This document shows positions 52,086 through 61,920 of a stretch of DNA of 64,000 nucleotides, piece after piece. The stretch's first letter is position 1. Each line of letters begins with the position of its first letter. The notes under the pieces are model-generated. The model did no database searches. It was not told the origin of the DNA and saw nothing but the letters and a program-made list of their open reading frames with translations. The translations under genes and the position numbers were made by a program. Origin of the DNA: CAJXZP01 sp963974475 (GTDB lineage Bacteria > Bacteroidota > Bacteroidia > Flavobacteriales_G > Salibacteraceae); contig CAXBCR010000017.1 in assembly GCA_963974475.1 (NCBI GenBank), forward strand, positions 10,646 to 74,645, given 5' to 3'.

Positions 52086-53186
52086 ATGGCATTACAGTGT
52101 GGAATTGTAGGACTTCCTAATGTAGGGAAATCAACTTTGTTTAATTGTTTATCGAATGCCAAAGCGCAATCGGCAAATTTTCCTTTTTGTACAATTGAAC
52201 CTAATTTGGGCGTAATTACCGTACCAGACGAACGATTGAATAAGCTAGAAGAATTAGTTGTTCCGCAACGCGTTCAACCTACTACAATCGAAATTGTGGA
52301 TATTGCAGGTCTCGTAAAAGGAGCAAGTAAAGGCGAAGGGTTAGGAAACCAATTTTTAGGAAATATTAGAGAAACCGATGCCATTATTCACGTGTTGCGT
52401 TGTTTTGAAGATGATAACATTATCCACGTTGACGGTAGAGTTGACCCGGTATCTGATAAAGAGATTATTGATGCCGAGCTTCAATTAAAGGATTTAGATT
52501 CGTTAGAAAAAGCGAACGAAAAGATTAAAAGAGCCGCAAAAACTGGAAACAAACAAGCCCAAAAAGAAGGGGAGTTTTATCAAAGAATTATCACGCATTT
52601 GAACGAAGGACTTTCTGTTCGTTCGATGGAAATCCATTCTGAGGACGAGCAAATTTTGTTGGACCGCTTACAACTGCTAACTGCCAAACCAGTTCTATAC
52701 GTTTGTAATGTAGATGAAGCATCGGTAGTGAGCGGAAACGAACATGTGGAAGCCGTAAGAGAAGCGGTGAAAGATGAAAATGCCGAGATAATTATTTTAG
52801 GAGCGGGTATTGAAGCTGATATTTCTGAATTGGACACGTTTGAAGAACGTCAAATGTTTTTGGAAGAATTAGGTTTAGAAACTCCTGGAGTAGCTCGTTT
52901 AATTCAATCAGCCTATAAATTATTGAAGCTAGAAACCTATTTTACCGCAGGAGTAAAAGAGGTGAGAGCATGGACCATTGCTGAAGGAACTAAAGCGCCA
53001 CAAGCCGCTGCGGTAATTCATACTGATTTTGAAAAAGGATTTATTCGTGCAGAAGTGATTCACTACGAAGATTTTGTTCATTATGGTTCTGAATCTGCAG
53101 CTCGTGAGGCTGGAAAATTGTCGGTAGAGGGAAAAGACTATACTGTGATTGATGGAGACGTGATGCACTTTAGATTTAACGTATAA
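52086..53186 (+). CDS. ychF: YchF-type redox-regulated ATPase
   Basis: 366 residues, the family's normal length. 'GIVGLPNVGKST' (P-loop at about residues 6-15), 'DIAGLVKGASKGEGLGNQFL' (G3 switch) and a TGS domain at the C-terminus ('RAWTIAEGTKAPQAAAVIHTDFEKGFIRAEV') are all in place. YchF is an Obg-family protein that prefers ATP, binds the ribosome and responds to oxidative stress. Confidence 0.95.
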   Translation: MALQCGIVGLPNVGKSTLFNCLSNAKAQSANFPFCTIEPNLGVITVPDERLNKLEELVVPQRVQPTTIEIVDIAGLVKGASKGEGLGNQFLGNIRETDAIIHVLRCFEDDNIIHVDGRVDPVSDKEIIDAELQLKDLDSLEKANEKIKRAAKTGNKQAQKEGEFYQRIITHLNEGLSVRSMEIHSEDEQILLDRLQLLTAKPVLYVCNVDEASVVSGNEHVEAVREAVKDENAEIIILGAGIEADISELDTFEERQMFLEELGLETPGVARLIQSAYKLLKLETYFTAGVKEVRAWTIAEGTKAPQAAAVIHTDFEKGFIRAEVIHYEDFVHYGSESAAREAGKLSVEGKDYTVIDGDVMHFRFNV

Positions 53187-53246
53187 TAGGATTATAGGTC
53201 AATTGCGAATTGCCTGATTAAATTAGAGTGAAATAGGGCGTAGGGT

Positions 53247-53447
53247 TTATAAATCTTCCAAATCGCCCAACACTTTTTTCACATCTTCCTCGGTTTTATA
53301 AAGTTTTGTTTTACATACCTTGATAAGCTCTGTGGCGCGTTTTACTTTGGTTGAAAGTTCATCAATAGAAATATGGTCGCCTTCAATTCCGGCTACAATA
53401 GTTTCTAATTCTTTCATGGCATCTTCGTATTTTACTTCTTTACTCAT
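53247..53447 (-). CDS. xseB: Exodeoxyribonuclease VII small subunit
   Basis: 66 residues with the family core 'YEDAMKELETIVAGIEGDHISIDELSTKVKRATELIK'. XseB forms helical bundles that hold XseA. It overlaps xseA by 8 bp, so the two are translated together. Confidence 0.93.
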   Translation of the reverse strand: MSKEVKYEDAMKELETIVAGIEGDHISIDELSTKVKRATELIKVCKTKLYKTEEDVKKVLGDLEDL

Positions 53448-54759
53448 GGCTGATTCTTTTGGTAATGGTACTTTCTAATTCCCCGTCAAATAAAACGGTT
53501 CGTAAAACTGCTCCTTTTTTTAGATTGTCGATACTGTGAATGGTTTTTCCGTTTACGGTAGTCATACTAAACCCTCTTTTTAATACGTTTTGGGGGTCGA
53601 GAATTTTCAATTTGGAAGTAAACAAATCGAGTCTGTTTTTTTCTGATTGAAATTTGGTTTGACTCGAATAATCCAATGCAGGCTTAAGTTTTAATGAGAT
53701 TTTAGTATGTTGCAAGGTTAAATTTTCTTGCACCGTTTTGTTTAGGTTAGCCACCAATTGTTGCACCTTCAATTTTTCAACATTCAGAGGCTCTGCCGAA
53801 GAAGCCTTTAAAAACTGAATGGTATTCAATAACCGCTGCCATTGTGGAGCAATGGTTGTGTCCTGTAGTTTATGCAATAATTGATGCGCATAAATCAAGT
53901 CATTTTCTAATTCTTTATAAGTTTCAATTAATGTGTCGGCTACTGCGGTAGGGGTAATTTTATTGGTGTTTGCTACCATTTCTACCACGGTTTCGTTAGT
54001 AGAATGCCCAATGCCCGTAATTACCGGAATAGGGAAAGTGGCCACTGCTCGTGCCATTAAGACGCTATTGTAGCAATGCAAACCTACATCTCCGCCACCG
54101 CCACGAATAATTAATACTACATCAAAATCAGATACTTGATTTCGGATATTCTCTAGCTGTTCGGTGATGCTTGGAATAGCATTATCACCTTGTAGAACAG
54201 CGGTAAATAAAGTGATACTTATATTAAATCGGTTTCCTTTATGCTTAATGGTTTCTAAAAAATCATGATACCCTTTACTGGTAGAAACCGAAATAATAGC
54301 CAATCGCTGAGGCAAATAGGGTAGTGGTAATTGATGATTTTGATGAAAAACGCCTTCATCCTGTAAAGTGGCAATCGATTGTTTTTTCTCTTTTGCAATT
54401 TCACCCATTGTAAAAGATGGGTCAATGTCGGTGATGGTAATAGAAATACCATAAGCAGGCGAATATTTTACCTCTCCCAAAAACAAGATGTTCATACCTT
54501 GTTTTAACTCTTCTCCGGTAAGGTTTTTGAATTTAATTGCCAGACTTTGATAGGTGTTTCGCCAAATGATAGAACGAATTTCGGCTACAATTTTACCGTT
54601 TTTCTTTTCTACCAACTCCGGGTAACAATGGCCACTTTTAGGGTAATAGTTTAACCTAGAAATCTCTGCGCGAATCCAATAGGAAGAATTGAAACTACGT
54701 GCAATTACGTTTTCAATACTCTTGGTGAGTTCTAATAATGAATGAGATTTAATGGACAT
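53440..54759 (-). CDS. xseA: Exodeoxyribonuclease VII large subunit
   Basis: 439 residues. N-terminal OB fold ('SSYWIRAEISRLNYYPKSGHCYPELVEK') and the catalytic domain with 'IRGGGGDVGLHCYNS' and 'TGIGHSTNETVVE'. XseA with XseB degrades single-stranded DNA from both ends in repair. It starts 21 bp after the thioesterase and overlaps xseB. Confidence 0.94.
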   Translation of the reverse strand: MSIKSHSLLELTKSIENVIARSFNSSYWIRAEISRLNYYPKSGHCYPELVEKKNGKIVAEIRSIIWRNTYQSLAIKFKNLTGEELKQGMNILFLGEVKYSPAYGISITITDIDPSFTMGEIAKEKKQSIATLQDEGVFHQNHQLPLPYLPQRLAIISVSTSKGYHDFLETIKHKGNRFNISITLFTAVLQGDNAIPSITEQLENIRNQVSDFDVVLIIRGGGGDVGLHCYNSVLMARAVATFPIPVITGIGHSTNETVVEMVANTNKITPTAVADTLIETYKELENDLIYAHQLLHKLQDTTIAPQWQRLLNTIQFLKASSAEPLNVEKLKVQQLVANLNKTVQENLTLQHTKISLKLKPALDYSSQTKFQSEKNRLDLFTSKLKILDPQNVLKRGFSMTTVNGKTIHSIDNLKKGAVLRTVLFDGELESTITKRISHE

Positions 54760-54780
54760 GAATAATGCTGCGTTGACATT

Positions 54781-55194
54781 TTATACGTTTTCCTCAAAGG
54801 CTTCTACCGCATTTTTCCACACATCTGGAACCAAAATGCTTTTATTTTCCGTATGGTTAAAAGCCACTAAAACGTTTAATCCGCTAGCTACTTCAATATC
54901 GTTTCCGTCAACGGTTTTAAACATTTTAAATTCAAATTCCATACTCTTATTACCAATGGCAACACATTCTAATCCACATTTGGCCACATCCTTAAAAAGT
55001 AAAGGCTGAATGTAATTTATTTCGGTACGCGCTAATAAAACGCCCCATTCATCCCAGTCATGACGGGTACCAAAAACAGCATCAAAATAGCGAACTCTTG
55101 CTTGTTCTACATAAGTCATATACACCACATTGTTTACATGTCCTAAGGCATCTAAGTCTCTGAATCTAATGTCTATTGGAGAAAAAAATTTCAT
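54781..55194 (-). CDS. Acyl-CoA thioesterase, 4HBT family
   Basis: 137 residues from ATG at 55194. 'IRFRDLDALGHVNNVVYMTYVEQARVRYF' is the hotdog-fold catalytic motif, with Asp or Glu as active acid. It hydrolyses acyl- or aromatic-CoA thioesters. The frame extends 16 codons upstream, but the family begins at the chosen Met. Probably in one operon with the CapD-like gene and xseAB. Confidence 0.85.
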   Translation of the reverse strand: MKFFSPIDIRFRDLDALGHVNNVVYMTYVEQARVRYFDAVFGTRHDWDEWGVLLARTEINYIQPLLFKDVAKCGLECVAIGNKSMEFEFKMFKTVDGNDIEVASGLNVLVAFNHTENKSILVPDVWKNAVEAFEENV

Positions 55195-55256
55195 TTGTTT
55201 TGAGATTGAGGATGTGTTATTTTGTAAGCCTACATCGGCCAAAACGGTAAAAGAAA

Positions 55257-57131
55257 CTATTTATCTAATTTAGAATAAATAGAATTTTTACTCAGGTATT
55301 CCGGAACGATGGCTTTCATTTGACCTACAATTTTGAAATTGTCTTGGCTATCATACAACCCAATTAAATCACAAATTTGCTTTGAAATGTCTTCAAAGTT
55401 AGTCGCTCTTACTTGCGCTACCATAATTTGTTCATGGTGCGTTTTTAGCGTGTTTTCTTCGTTGGCTAACAGTTCTTCATACAGTTTTTCACCTGGACGT
55501 AGACCGCTATATTTTATTTCAATATCCCTCCCTAAGGTGAGCCCCGAAAGTTTTATCATTTTTTCGGCAAGCGTAACAATTTTTACAGATTCGCCCATAT
55601 CAAATATGAATATTTCGCCACCTTCACCCATCATGCCTGCTTCTAAAACCAACTGGCAAGCTTCAGGAATGGTCATGAAAAAACGAGTGATATCAGGGTG
55701 CGTAACGGTAATGGGGCCGCCTGCCTCAATTTGTCGTCTAAAAATTGGAATAACAGAGCCATTGGAACCTAATACATTGCCAAATCTGGTCGTTATGTAT
55801 TTTGTTTTGCTCGCTACATTTTTAGATTGGGTGTAAATTTCTGCAATTCGTTTGGTAGCACCCATTACATTGGTTGGGTTTACTGCCTTATCGGTAGAAA
55901 TCATGACAAAATTCTCCACGCCAAACTCTTCCGATAAATCGGCTATTGTTTTGGTTCCATGCACATTTGCTCTAATGGCTTCAGATGGGTTTTCCTCCAT
56001 CATAGGTACATGTTTGTATGCAGCCGCATGATACACAAAGTTGGGTTTGAATTCGTTAAATAAATTACGCATTCTCACTTCATCACGAATATCACCAATT
56101 ACAATTTCGGTCATGGTGTTCCCGTATTCTGCTTTCATTCGTAACTCTAAATCATATAAGGGCGTTTCGGCCTGATCTAGCATGATTATTTTAGAAGGAA
56201 AATACTTTGCAATTTGGTCTACTAATCCCGAACCGATGGATCCTGCGGCTCCGGTAACTAAAACTACTTTTCCGCCCAATTGGTTTTTTATTTTATCCTG
56301 ATTTAAAACAATTGGTTTTCTACCCAAAAGTTCTTCAATTTTAACCGGCTTGATTTGCTTGGAACTTAATTCACCATTAATCCAATCGGTAACCGGTGGA
56401 ATAATTTGGGCTTTTACATTGTATTGTAATGCTAAGTCAATGATTTGTGATTTTTTGTCCTTAGGAAGATTTTGAACCGCAATAATCAATGTGGAAGGCT
56501 GGTTTTCTATGAATACTTTTTCCAATTCTTCTTCAGCGAAAATTTTAACACCTTCTAGTTTTTTTCCTTGCTTGCTTGGGTTTGCATCAATAAAACCAAT
56601 GATTAAATATTTTTTTTCGGTAACCCTATCCAAGGCTTGTTTGGTGGTTAACCCGTTATGACCCGCTCCATAAATAACCACTCTTATTTTTTCGGAGGAA
56701 GTGGCGGTAATTTCCTGAAAAATCATTTTAATTACCGTACGAAATGAAGCCACCAAAAAGAAAGTGAGTACATATTCGATAATGATAACAGAGAATGGAA
56801 GAATGTAAGATTTGGTAATAATATATGAACCCACATTTAAGATAACAATTAATGCAGTACCTGCCGTGGTTGCTAAATAAAGCCGTTGTAAATCTTGAAT
56901 ATTGGTATGCCTAATTACCCCACTATAGGTTTTGAATAGATAAGAAATAACTAATCGAACGCTAATAACGGTGATGTATGCATGAATAAATGATTCGCGT
57001 TCACCATTGGGTATTTCAAAATTAAATCGAAGAAGATAGGATACGGCCAATGCGAATAAGAAAATGAAAACATCAATACTGAAAATTATCCATTTAGGTG
57101 CATTGGAATCAAAATTTAAATACGTTTTCAC
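55257..57131 (-). CDS. CapD/WbpM-type UDP-GlcNAc 4,6-dehydratase with membrane anchor
   Basis: 624 residues starting at GTG (57131). Four membrane helices (residues 15-135) and a CoA-binding-like nucleotide fold ('VVIYGAGHNGL') precede the SDR catalytic domain ('VLVTGAAGSIGSGL'). Its active site is 'STDKAVNPTNVMGATKR', where Met replaces the usual Tyr, as in WbpM/PglF. It makes UDP-4-keto-6-deoxy sugars for capsule, O-antigen or glycan synthesis. No glycosyltransferase genes adjoin it. Confidence 0.92.
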   Translation of the reverse strand: MKTYLNFDSNAPKWIIFSIDVFIFLFALAVSYLLRFNFEIPNGERESFIHAYITVISVRLVISYLFKTYSGVIRHTNIQDLQRLYLATTAGTALIVILNVGSYIITKSYILPFSVIIIEYVLTFFLVASFRTVIKMIFQEITATSSEKIRVVIYGAGHNGLTTKQALDRVTEKKYLIIGFIDANPSKQGKKLEGVKIFAEEELEKVFIENQPSTLIIAVQNLPKDKKSQIIDLALQYNVKAQIIPPVTDWINGELSSKQIKPVKIEELLGRKPIVLNQDKIKNQLGGKVVLVTGAAGSIGSGLVDQIAKYFPSKIIMLDQAETPLYDLELRMKAEYGNTMTEIVIGDIRDEVRMRNLFNEFKPNFVYHAAAYKHVPMMEENPSEAIRANVHGTKTIADLSEEFGVENFVMISTDKAVNPTNVMGATKRIAEIYTQSKNVASKTKYITTRFGNVLGSNGSVIPIFRRQIEAGGPITVTHPDITRFFMTIPEACQLVLEAGMMGEGGEIFIFDMGESVKIVTLAEKMIKLSGLTLGRDIEIKYSGLRPGEKLYEELLANEENTLKTHHEQIMVAQVRATNFEDISKQICDLIGLYDSQDNFKIVGQMKAIVPEYLSKNSIYSKLDK

Positions 57132-57267
57132 TATAAAATCTGGTTTTTTAGTTGGAGGTCAAAGATATTGTTAATTGTGATTTGAAGGGATAATTTTTAA
57201 ATTTCTTGCTATTTTTAGTCCAGTTTATTTACCCATAGAATGTTTATTTGTAGAAATTCAAAATTAT

Positions 57268-58197
57268 ATGTCGGCAAAGGGTTCAAAAATTTCAATATAT
57301 GGTGCAATTCTAGCCAATTTGGCCATCGCTGTATCCAAGTTTTTTGCGGGTAGTTTTACCGGTAGCTCTGCCATGATTTCGGAGGGAATTCATTCAATTG
57401 TAGATACTTCCAATGGTATTTTGTTGCTATACGGAATAAAACGAAGCGAGCGTCCGGCCGATGAATCGCATCCGTTTGGCTATGGAATGGAAATTTATTT
57501 CTGGTCGTTTGTGGTATCTATTCTCATATTTGCTTTAGGAGGTGGAATCGCTATTTACGAAGGAATTCATCATATTATCGCTCCATCCAAGGTGGAAAAC
57601 ATTCAAGTTAACTATATAGTTTTGGTACTAGCTATTCTTTTCGAAGGTACTTCGCTTATTGTAGCTCTTCGTGAGTTTAAAAAGGATAATGGCAAATATG
57701 GTCTGATAAAATCGATGCGTAGAAGTAAGGACTCTTCTAGTTTTGCCATTATTATTGAAGATTTGGGAGCTATAATTGGGTTGATTGTGGCTATTATTGG
57801 ACTATTAATTGGTGATTATTTTCAATGGGAATATGCCGATGGAATTGCTTCTGTACTAATAGGATTAATACTTACCGTTATGGCCTTATTTTTGGCTACC
57901 GAAACCAAGGCCTTAATGATTGGAGAGTCGATAGATGAAGAATCTTTAAAACAAGTGAAACAGATTTTAAATTCACACGAAAGTATTGATGCCTATGGAT
58001 TGGTGCGGTCGGTGCATTTTGGTCCATCCGGAGTGATGATAGGAATTGATGTTGACTTTAAGTACCAATATTCGCTTGCAGATATTGAAAAGGAGATAGT
58101 GGTTATTGAATCAAAAATAAAAGAGAAATTACCTTTTATCGCGCATGTTTTTATTGAGGTAAAAGAAACGGTTAACTCAGAAGAATTGATTGCGTAA
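57268..58197 (+). CDS. Cation diffusion facilitator family transporter
   Basis: 309 residues with six membrane helices. Metal-site motifs 'ISEGIHSIVDTSNG' and 'DESHPFGYGMEIYFWS' fit the CDF family (ZitB/FieF), which exports Zn, Fe or Mn. A C-terminal cytosolic domain ('SVHFGPSGVMIGIDVDF') completes it. The TAATG junction shows translational coupling with aat. Confidence 0.92.
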   Translation: MSAKGSKISIYGAILANLAIAVSKFFAGSFTGSSAMISEGIHSIVDTSNGILLLYGIKRSERPADESHPFGYGMEIYFWSFVVSILIFALGGGIAIYEGIHHIIAPSKVENIQVNYIVLVLAILFEGTSLIVALREFKKDNGKYGLIKSMRRSKDSSSFAIIIEDLGAIIGLIVAIIGLLIGDYFQWEYADGIASVLIGLILTVMALFLATETKALMIGESIDEESLKQVKQILNSHESIDAYGLVRSVHFGPSGVMIGIDVDFKYQYSLADIEKEIVVIESKIKEKLPFIAHVFIEVKETVNSEELIA

Positions 58198-58883
58198 TGA
58201 CATTTTTGACCAAAGAAATTGTTTTTCCGGAAACGCATTGGGCGAGTTCCGAAGGCGTGTTGGCTATTGGGGGTGATTTATCCGTTCCTCGCTTACTTTT
58301 AGCCTATAAGCAAGGTATTTTTCCCTGGTATAATGAAGGGTCTGAAATATTATGGTGGACACCTAACCCTCGATTTGTGTTGTTTACCAATGAATTGAAA
58401 ATATCTAAATCCATGAAACAGGTCATGCGTTCATCAAAATTCAGGGTAACCTATGATACTGCTTTTAAGACGGTGATTCGCCATTGTAAAACCCAAAAAC
58501 GTAATGGGCAGAGTGGGACTTGGATTACCGATGAAATGGAGGAGGCATACATAAAATTGCATCAATTAGGTTATGCTCATTCGGTAGAGGTACATCAAGA
58601 AGATGAATTGGTGGCTGGGTTATATGGGGTATCTTTAGGTAGAGTATTTTATGGAGAATCTATGTTTACCCATGTGAGTAATGGGTCTAAATTTGGGTTT
58701 ATTTCGTTGGTAAATGCATTGAAAGCAAAGGGTTTTAAAATGATTGATAGTCAAGATTATACCGCTCATTTAGAGTCCTTAGGCGCACGAGAAATTCCGC
58801 GAGAATATTTTGAAAAAATACTGGCCACCGAAACTGAGTTGGTAGGTAAAGTAGGGGTGTGGACCGATTGGCTAGGTAACTAA
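58197..58883 (+). CDS. aat: Leucyl/phenylalanyl-tRNA-protein transferase
   Basis: 228 residues. 'GVLAIGGDLSVPRLLLAYKQGIFPWYNEG', 'ILWWTPNPRFVL' and 'GGLYGVSLGRVFYGESMF' type motifs (here 'AGLYGVSLGRVFYGESMFT') define Aat. It adds Leu or Phe to N-terminal Lys/Arg and feeds the N-end rule with ClpS/ClpAP. It overlaps the CDF gene by one base. Confidence 0.95.
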   Translation: MTFLTKEIVFPETHWASSEGVLAIGGDLSVPRLLLAYKQGIFPWYNEGSEILWWTPNPRFVLFTNELKISKSMKQVMRSSKFRVTYDTAFKTVIRHCKTQKRNGQSGTWITDEMEEAYIKLHQLGYAHSVEVHQEDELVAGLYGVSLGRVFYGESMFTHVSNGSKFGFISLVNALKAKGFKMIDSQDYTAHLESLGAREIPREYFEKILATETELVGKVGVWTDWLGN

Positions 58884-58923
58884 TCCGTAGCCATTTTTTT
58901 TAAAAATATAGTCGTAAAAAAGA

Positions 58924-58954
58924 AAAGCTCCCTTTCAAAATGAAAGAGAGCTTT
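58924..58954. terminator. Bidirectional terminator between aat and mscS
   Basis: Stem AAAGCTCCCTTTCA / TGAAAGAGAGCTTT (one mismatch) with a 3-nt loop, 41 bp after aat and 25 bp after the end of the minus-strand gene. Confidence 0.8.
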
Positions 58955-58978
58955 AAACTGATTTGGTTAAATAAAACC

Positions 58979-59791
58979 TTAGTCTTTTTTCATGTGTACC
59001 ACACGTTGCGGAAATGGAATTTCAATATTTGCCGCATCTAATCCAGTTTTAACTGCTTCCAAATTGTGGAAGAATACTGGCCAATACTCGCTTGGATTAC
59101 ACCAAAAACGAACCGATAAGTTTACTGAACTATCGCCTAATTCAGCTACTAATACTTCTCTATCTTCGGTGGTTAAAATACGGTCATCTGTACCTAATAC
59201 CGCCATAATAACTTCTCTAGCTTGTTGAATATTAGCATCGTAAGCAATGCCTACCGCTAATCTAATTTGTACTTTGGGAGCGTTAGAATAGTTAGTCAAA
59301 CTTCCGCCACCCACAGCGCTATTTGGAATAATGATAAGTCTGTTTTCAGGAGAACGTAAGGTAGTTACAAAAATTCCAATTTCTTCAACAGCTCCCATGT
59401 GACCGGCTGCATCAATAAAATCGCCTACTTTAAATGGTTTGAAAATCAATAGCATCACCCCACTAGCAAAGTTGGATAAAGTACCTTGTAAGGCCAAACC
59501 TACTGCTAAACCAGCAGCTCCAAATAATGCCATGAACGACATGGTATCAATTCCAACTTGGTCAGCAACCAAAATGAACAGTGCAAATTTAAGCGTCCAT
59601 GTTAAAAGATTGTGCAAGAATGGTCTAAGGGTTTCATCAACTCCTCTGCTATTCATTAATTTGTCAATGGTATTGGCTACAGCGGAAATAATTTTCATTC
59701 CGACCCATAGCATGACTAATCCGATTAGAAATTTTGGTGCATATAGGATAATGTAATCTACACCCTGTGATAGGTAACTTTGGTAATCCAT
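58979..59791 (-). CDS. mscS: Small-conductance mechanosensitive channel MscS
   Basis: 270 residues, close to E. coli MscS (286). Three membrane helices end in the pore-lining 'GAAGLAVGLALQGTLSNFASGVMLL', and the beta domain follows ('FKPFKVGDFIDAAGHMGAVEEIG'). It opens on membrane tension to release solutes. Confidence 0.93.
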   Translation of the reverse strand: MDYQSYLSQGVDYIILYAPKFLIGLVMLWVGMKIISAVANTIDKLMNSRGVDETLRPFLHNLLTWTLKFALFILVADQVGIDTMSFMALFGAAGLAVGLALQGTLSNFASGVMLLIFKPFKVGDFIDAAGHMGAVEEIGIFVTTLRSPENRLIIIPNSAVGGGSLTNYSNAPKVQIRLAVGIAYDANIQQAREVIMAVLGTDDRILTTEDREVLVAELGDSSVNLSVRFWCNPSEYWPVFFHNLEAVKTGLDAANIEIPFPQRVVHMKKD

Positions 59792-59941
59792 AATTTGTGT
59801 GTTTAAAAAAATGTAAATAATTTAATTTGTTAGTAGGTAATTTACCTTTAAAAAAATGAAATTCAAAAATATTCATTTTGTTGAGGTGGGATGCATTAAA
59901 GACCTGAAATTTGTTTTTTTGATAGATAATGGTAGGAAGGT

Positions 59942-59971
59942 TTTGTTTACATCTTGGAAAGATTACTTTTA
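59942..59971 (+). promoter_or_regulatory. Promoter of the acyl-CoA ligase gene
   Basis: TTTG (59942-59945), 18 nt, then TACTTTTA (59964-59971). The start codon is at 59991, preceded by CGGGGC; the TTG at 59976 would lie at the transcription start and is rejected. Confidence 0.5.
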
Positions 59972-59990
59972 TTGATTGATAAATCGGGGC

Positions 59991-61919
59991 ATGATAGAAT
60001 TAGAAAAGGGAAAAAGAACGATAATAAATTTACTAGATAAAGCAGCGATTGTATATGAAAATGAGCGCTATGTGAGTCGGAAAACGGACAATGGTTGGGA
60101 AACCTTTACGTATGCTGACGTGAAAAGAAAGTCCGATTATTTATCGGCTTTTTTGTATCATAAAGGTATCCGACCCTATCAAAATTTTGCCATTCTATCC
60201 GAAGGAAGTCCCATGTGGGTGATGAGTGAATATAGTGTGTTGGCACTAAATTCAGTTTCGGTTCCTCTTTCCGTAAAGCTATTACCTGAAGAAATCCCGT
60301 TCCGATTGAATCATTCGGAGGCAGTCGGTATTTTTACTACCAAAAATCATCTCACCAAAGTCTTGTCCATTTTAGATAAAGTAGACAATAAGGAATTGAA
60401 GGTGATTTTTATGGATGAAGATTTCGAATATTTTGAAATCGAAATGAAAAAAGCCGGAATTGCGGCTGAACGAGGCATTTTGCTTTGGGATGCCATCCGT
60501 AAAGGAAAGGATTTGTACGCAAAATATGAAAAGGAGCTAAAATATATTCGGGCTAATATTAAAGAAAACGATACCGTTAATATATCCTATACTTCCGGTA
60601 CAACCGGAAATCCGAAAGGAATTATGCTAACCCATGTAAATTACTACACCAATGCGCATGACGGCATTACCGTTTTCAAATTAAAAAAGAATTTTCGTAC
60701 CCTGGTTATTTTACCCGTGGATCATTCCTTTGCGCATACCGTAGCCTTGTATGGTGCTTTATTTATGGCATTGGATTTATCTTTTTTAGATACTCGAGGT
60801 GGAGTAACTAATGCGATAAAAAATATACCTATTAATTTGAAAGAGGTTAAACCTCAGTTTTTATTGACTGTGCCTGCGCTCTCGGGAAATTTTATCAATA
60901 AGATGAAAGAAGGGGTAAAGGAAAAAGGCGGATTTATTAACGGCATTTTTGAACGTGGAATTGCGGCAGGTACTTTACGAAATGGCGATGGTTTTACACT
61001 TCCTGGATTGGCTACTAAATTGGCATCTTGGCCAAGTTATACTTTAGCCAACACTATGATTTTTGGTAAATTAGGAGATGTTTTTGGAGGTGAATTAGAA
61101 TTTATGGTGGGCGGTGGTGCATTGCTAGATTTAAAACAACAACAATTTTATAAAGCTATTGGCTTACCAATTTATCAAGGATACGGGCTAACCGAAGCGG
61201 CTCCAATCATATCATCTAATACCCCATTTATGCATAAAATGGGTACTTCTGGCGGTTTAATGCCAAGTTTGGAGTGTAAAATAATGCGTAGTTCGAAACA
61301 AGAAGCGCGTTTAAACGAAATTGGTGAAATTGTCATCAAAGGGGAAAACGTGATGAAGGGATACTATAAAAACGAGGAAGCCACGAGTTTGGCTCTTCGC
61401 GATGGCTGGTTGTGGACCGGAGATTTGGCATTTATGGACGACCATGGATTTTTGGTGGTTACAGGTAGAAACAAGGCTTTATTAATATCGGAAGATGGGG
61501 AAAAGTATTCGCCTGAAGGAATAGAGGAGGCGATTGTGAATTGCAGTCAAATTTTTACACATGTCATGCTGTATTGTAATCAGAACAGAATTACCACCGC
61601 GGTAGTGAGTTTGGACCCCGGAAAAAAAGCGTTAATTAAAAAAGGAGACCCCAAACATACGTATGAATTGGTGAAGGATGAATTCATGTCTTTTATGAAT
61701 GACCCGACTTATAAAACGGTGTTTCAGAAAAAATGGATTCCCAAGCATTTTTATATTTCACCTGAGCCGTTTACAGAAGATAACTTGATGGTGAATTCGA
61801 CCTTGAAAATGGTGCGATATAAAATTACGGAAGCCTACAAAAAAGAAATCGATTTAATGAATTCTACCGGTGGTGCTCGAAAAATAGATGAATTAAACTT
61901 GAAAATACTAGCCAAATAG
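59991..61919 (+). CDS. Long-chain acyl-CoA synthetase / AMP-dependent ligase
   Basis: 642 residues. Core motifs: P-loop 'ISYTSGTTGNPKGIMLTH', 'YQGYGLTEAAP', 'WTGDLAFMDDHG' and 'GRNKALLI'. It activates a carboxylic acid, most likely a fatty acid, with ATP and CoA. The antiporter gene begins one base after its stop, so the two form an operon. Confidence 0.92.
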   Translation: MIELEKGKRTIINLLDKAAIVYENERYVSRKTDNGWETFTYADVKRKSDYLSAFLYHKGIRPYQNFAILSEGSPMWVMSEYSVLALNSVSVPLSVKLLPEEIPFRLNHSEAVGIFTTKNHLTKVLSILDKVDNKELKVIFMDEDFEYFEIEMKKAGIAAERGILLWDAIRKGKDLYAKYEKELKYIRANIKENDTVNISYTSGTTGNPKGIMLTHVNYYTNAHDGITVFKLKKNFRTLVILPVDHSFAHTVALYGALFMALDLSFLDTRGGVTNAIKNIPINLKEVKPQFLLTVPALSGNFINKMKEGVKEKGGFINGIFERGIAAGTLRNGDGFTLPGLATKLASWPSYTLANTMIFGKLGDVFGGELEFMVGGGALLDLKQQQFYKAIGLPIYQGYGLTEAAPIISSNTPFMHKMGTSGGLMPSLECKIMRSSKQEARLNEIGEIVIKGENVMKGYYKNEEATSLALRDGWLWTGDLAFMDDHGFLVVTGRNKALLISEDGEKYSPEGIEEAIVNCSQIFTHVMLYCNQNRITTAVVSLDPGKKALIKKGDPKHTYELVKDEFMSFMNDPTYKTVFQKKWIPKHFYISPEPFTEDNLMVNSTLKMVRYKITEAYKKEIDLMNSTGGARKIDELNLKILAK

Positions 61920-61920
61920 G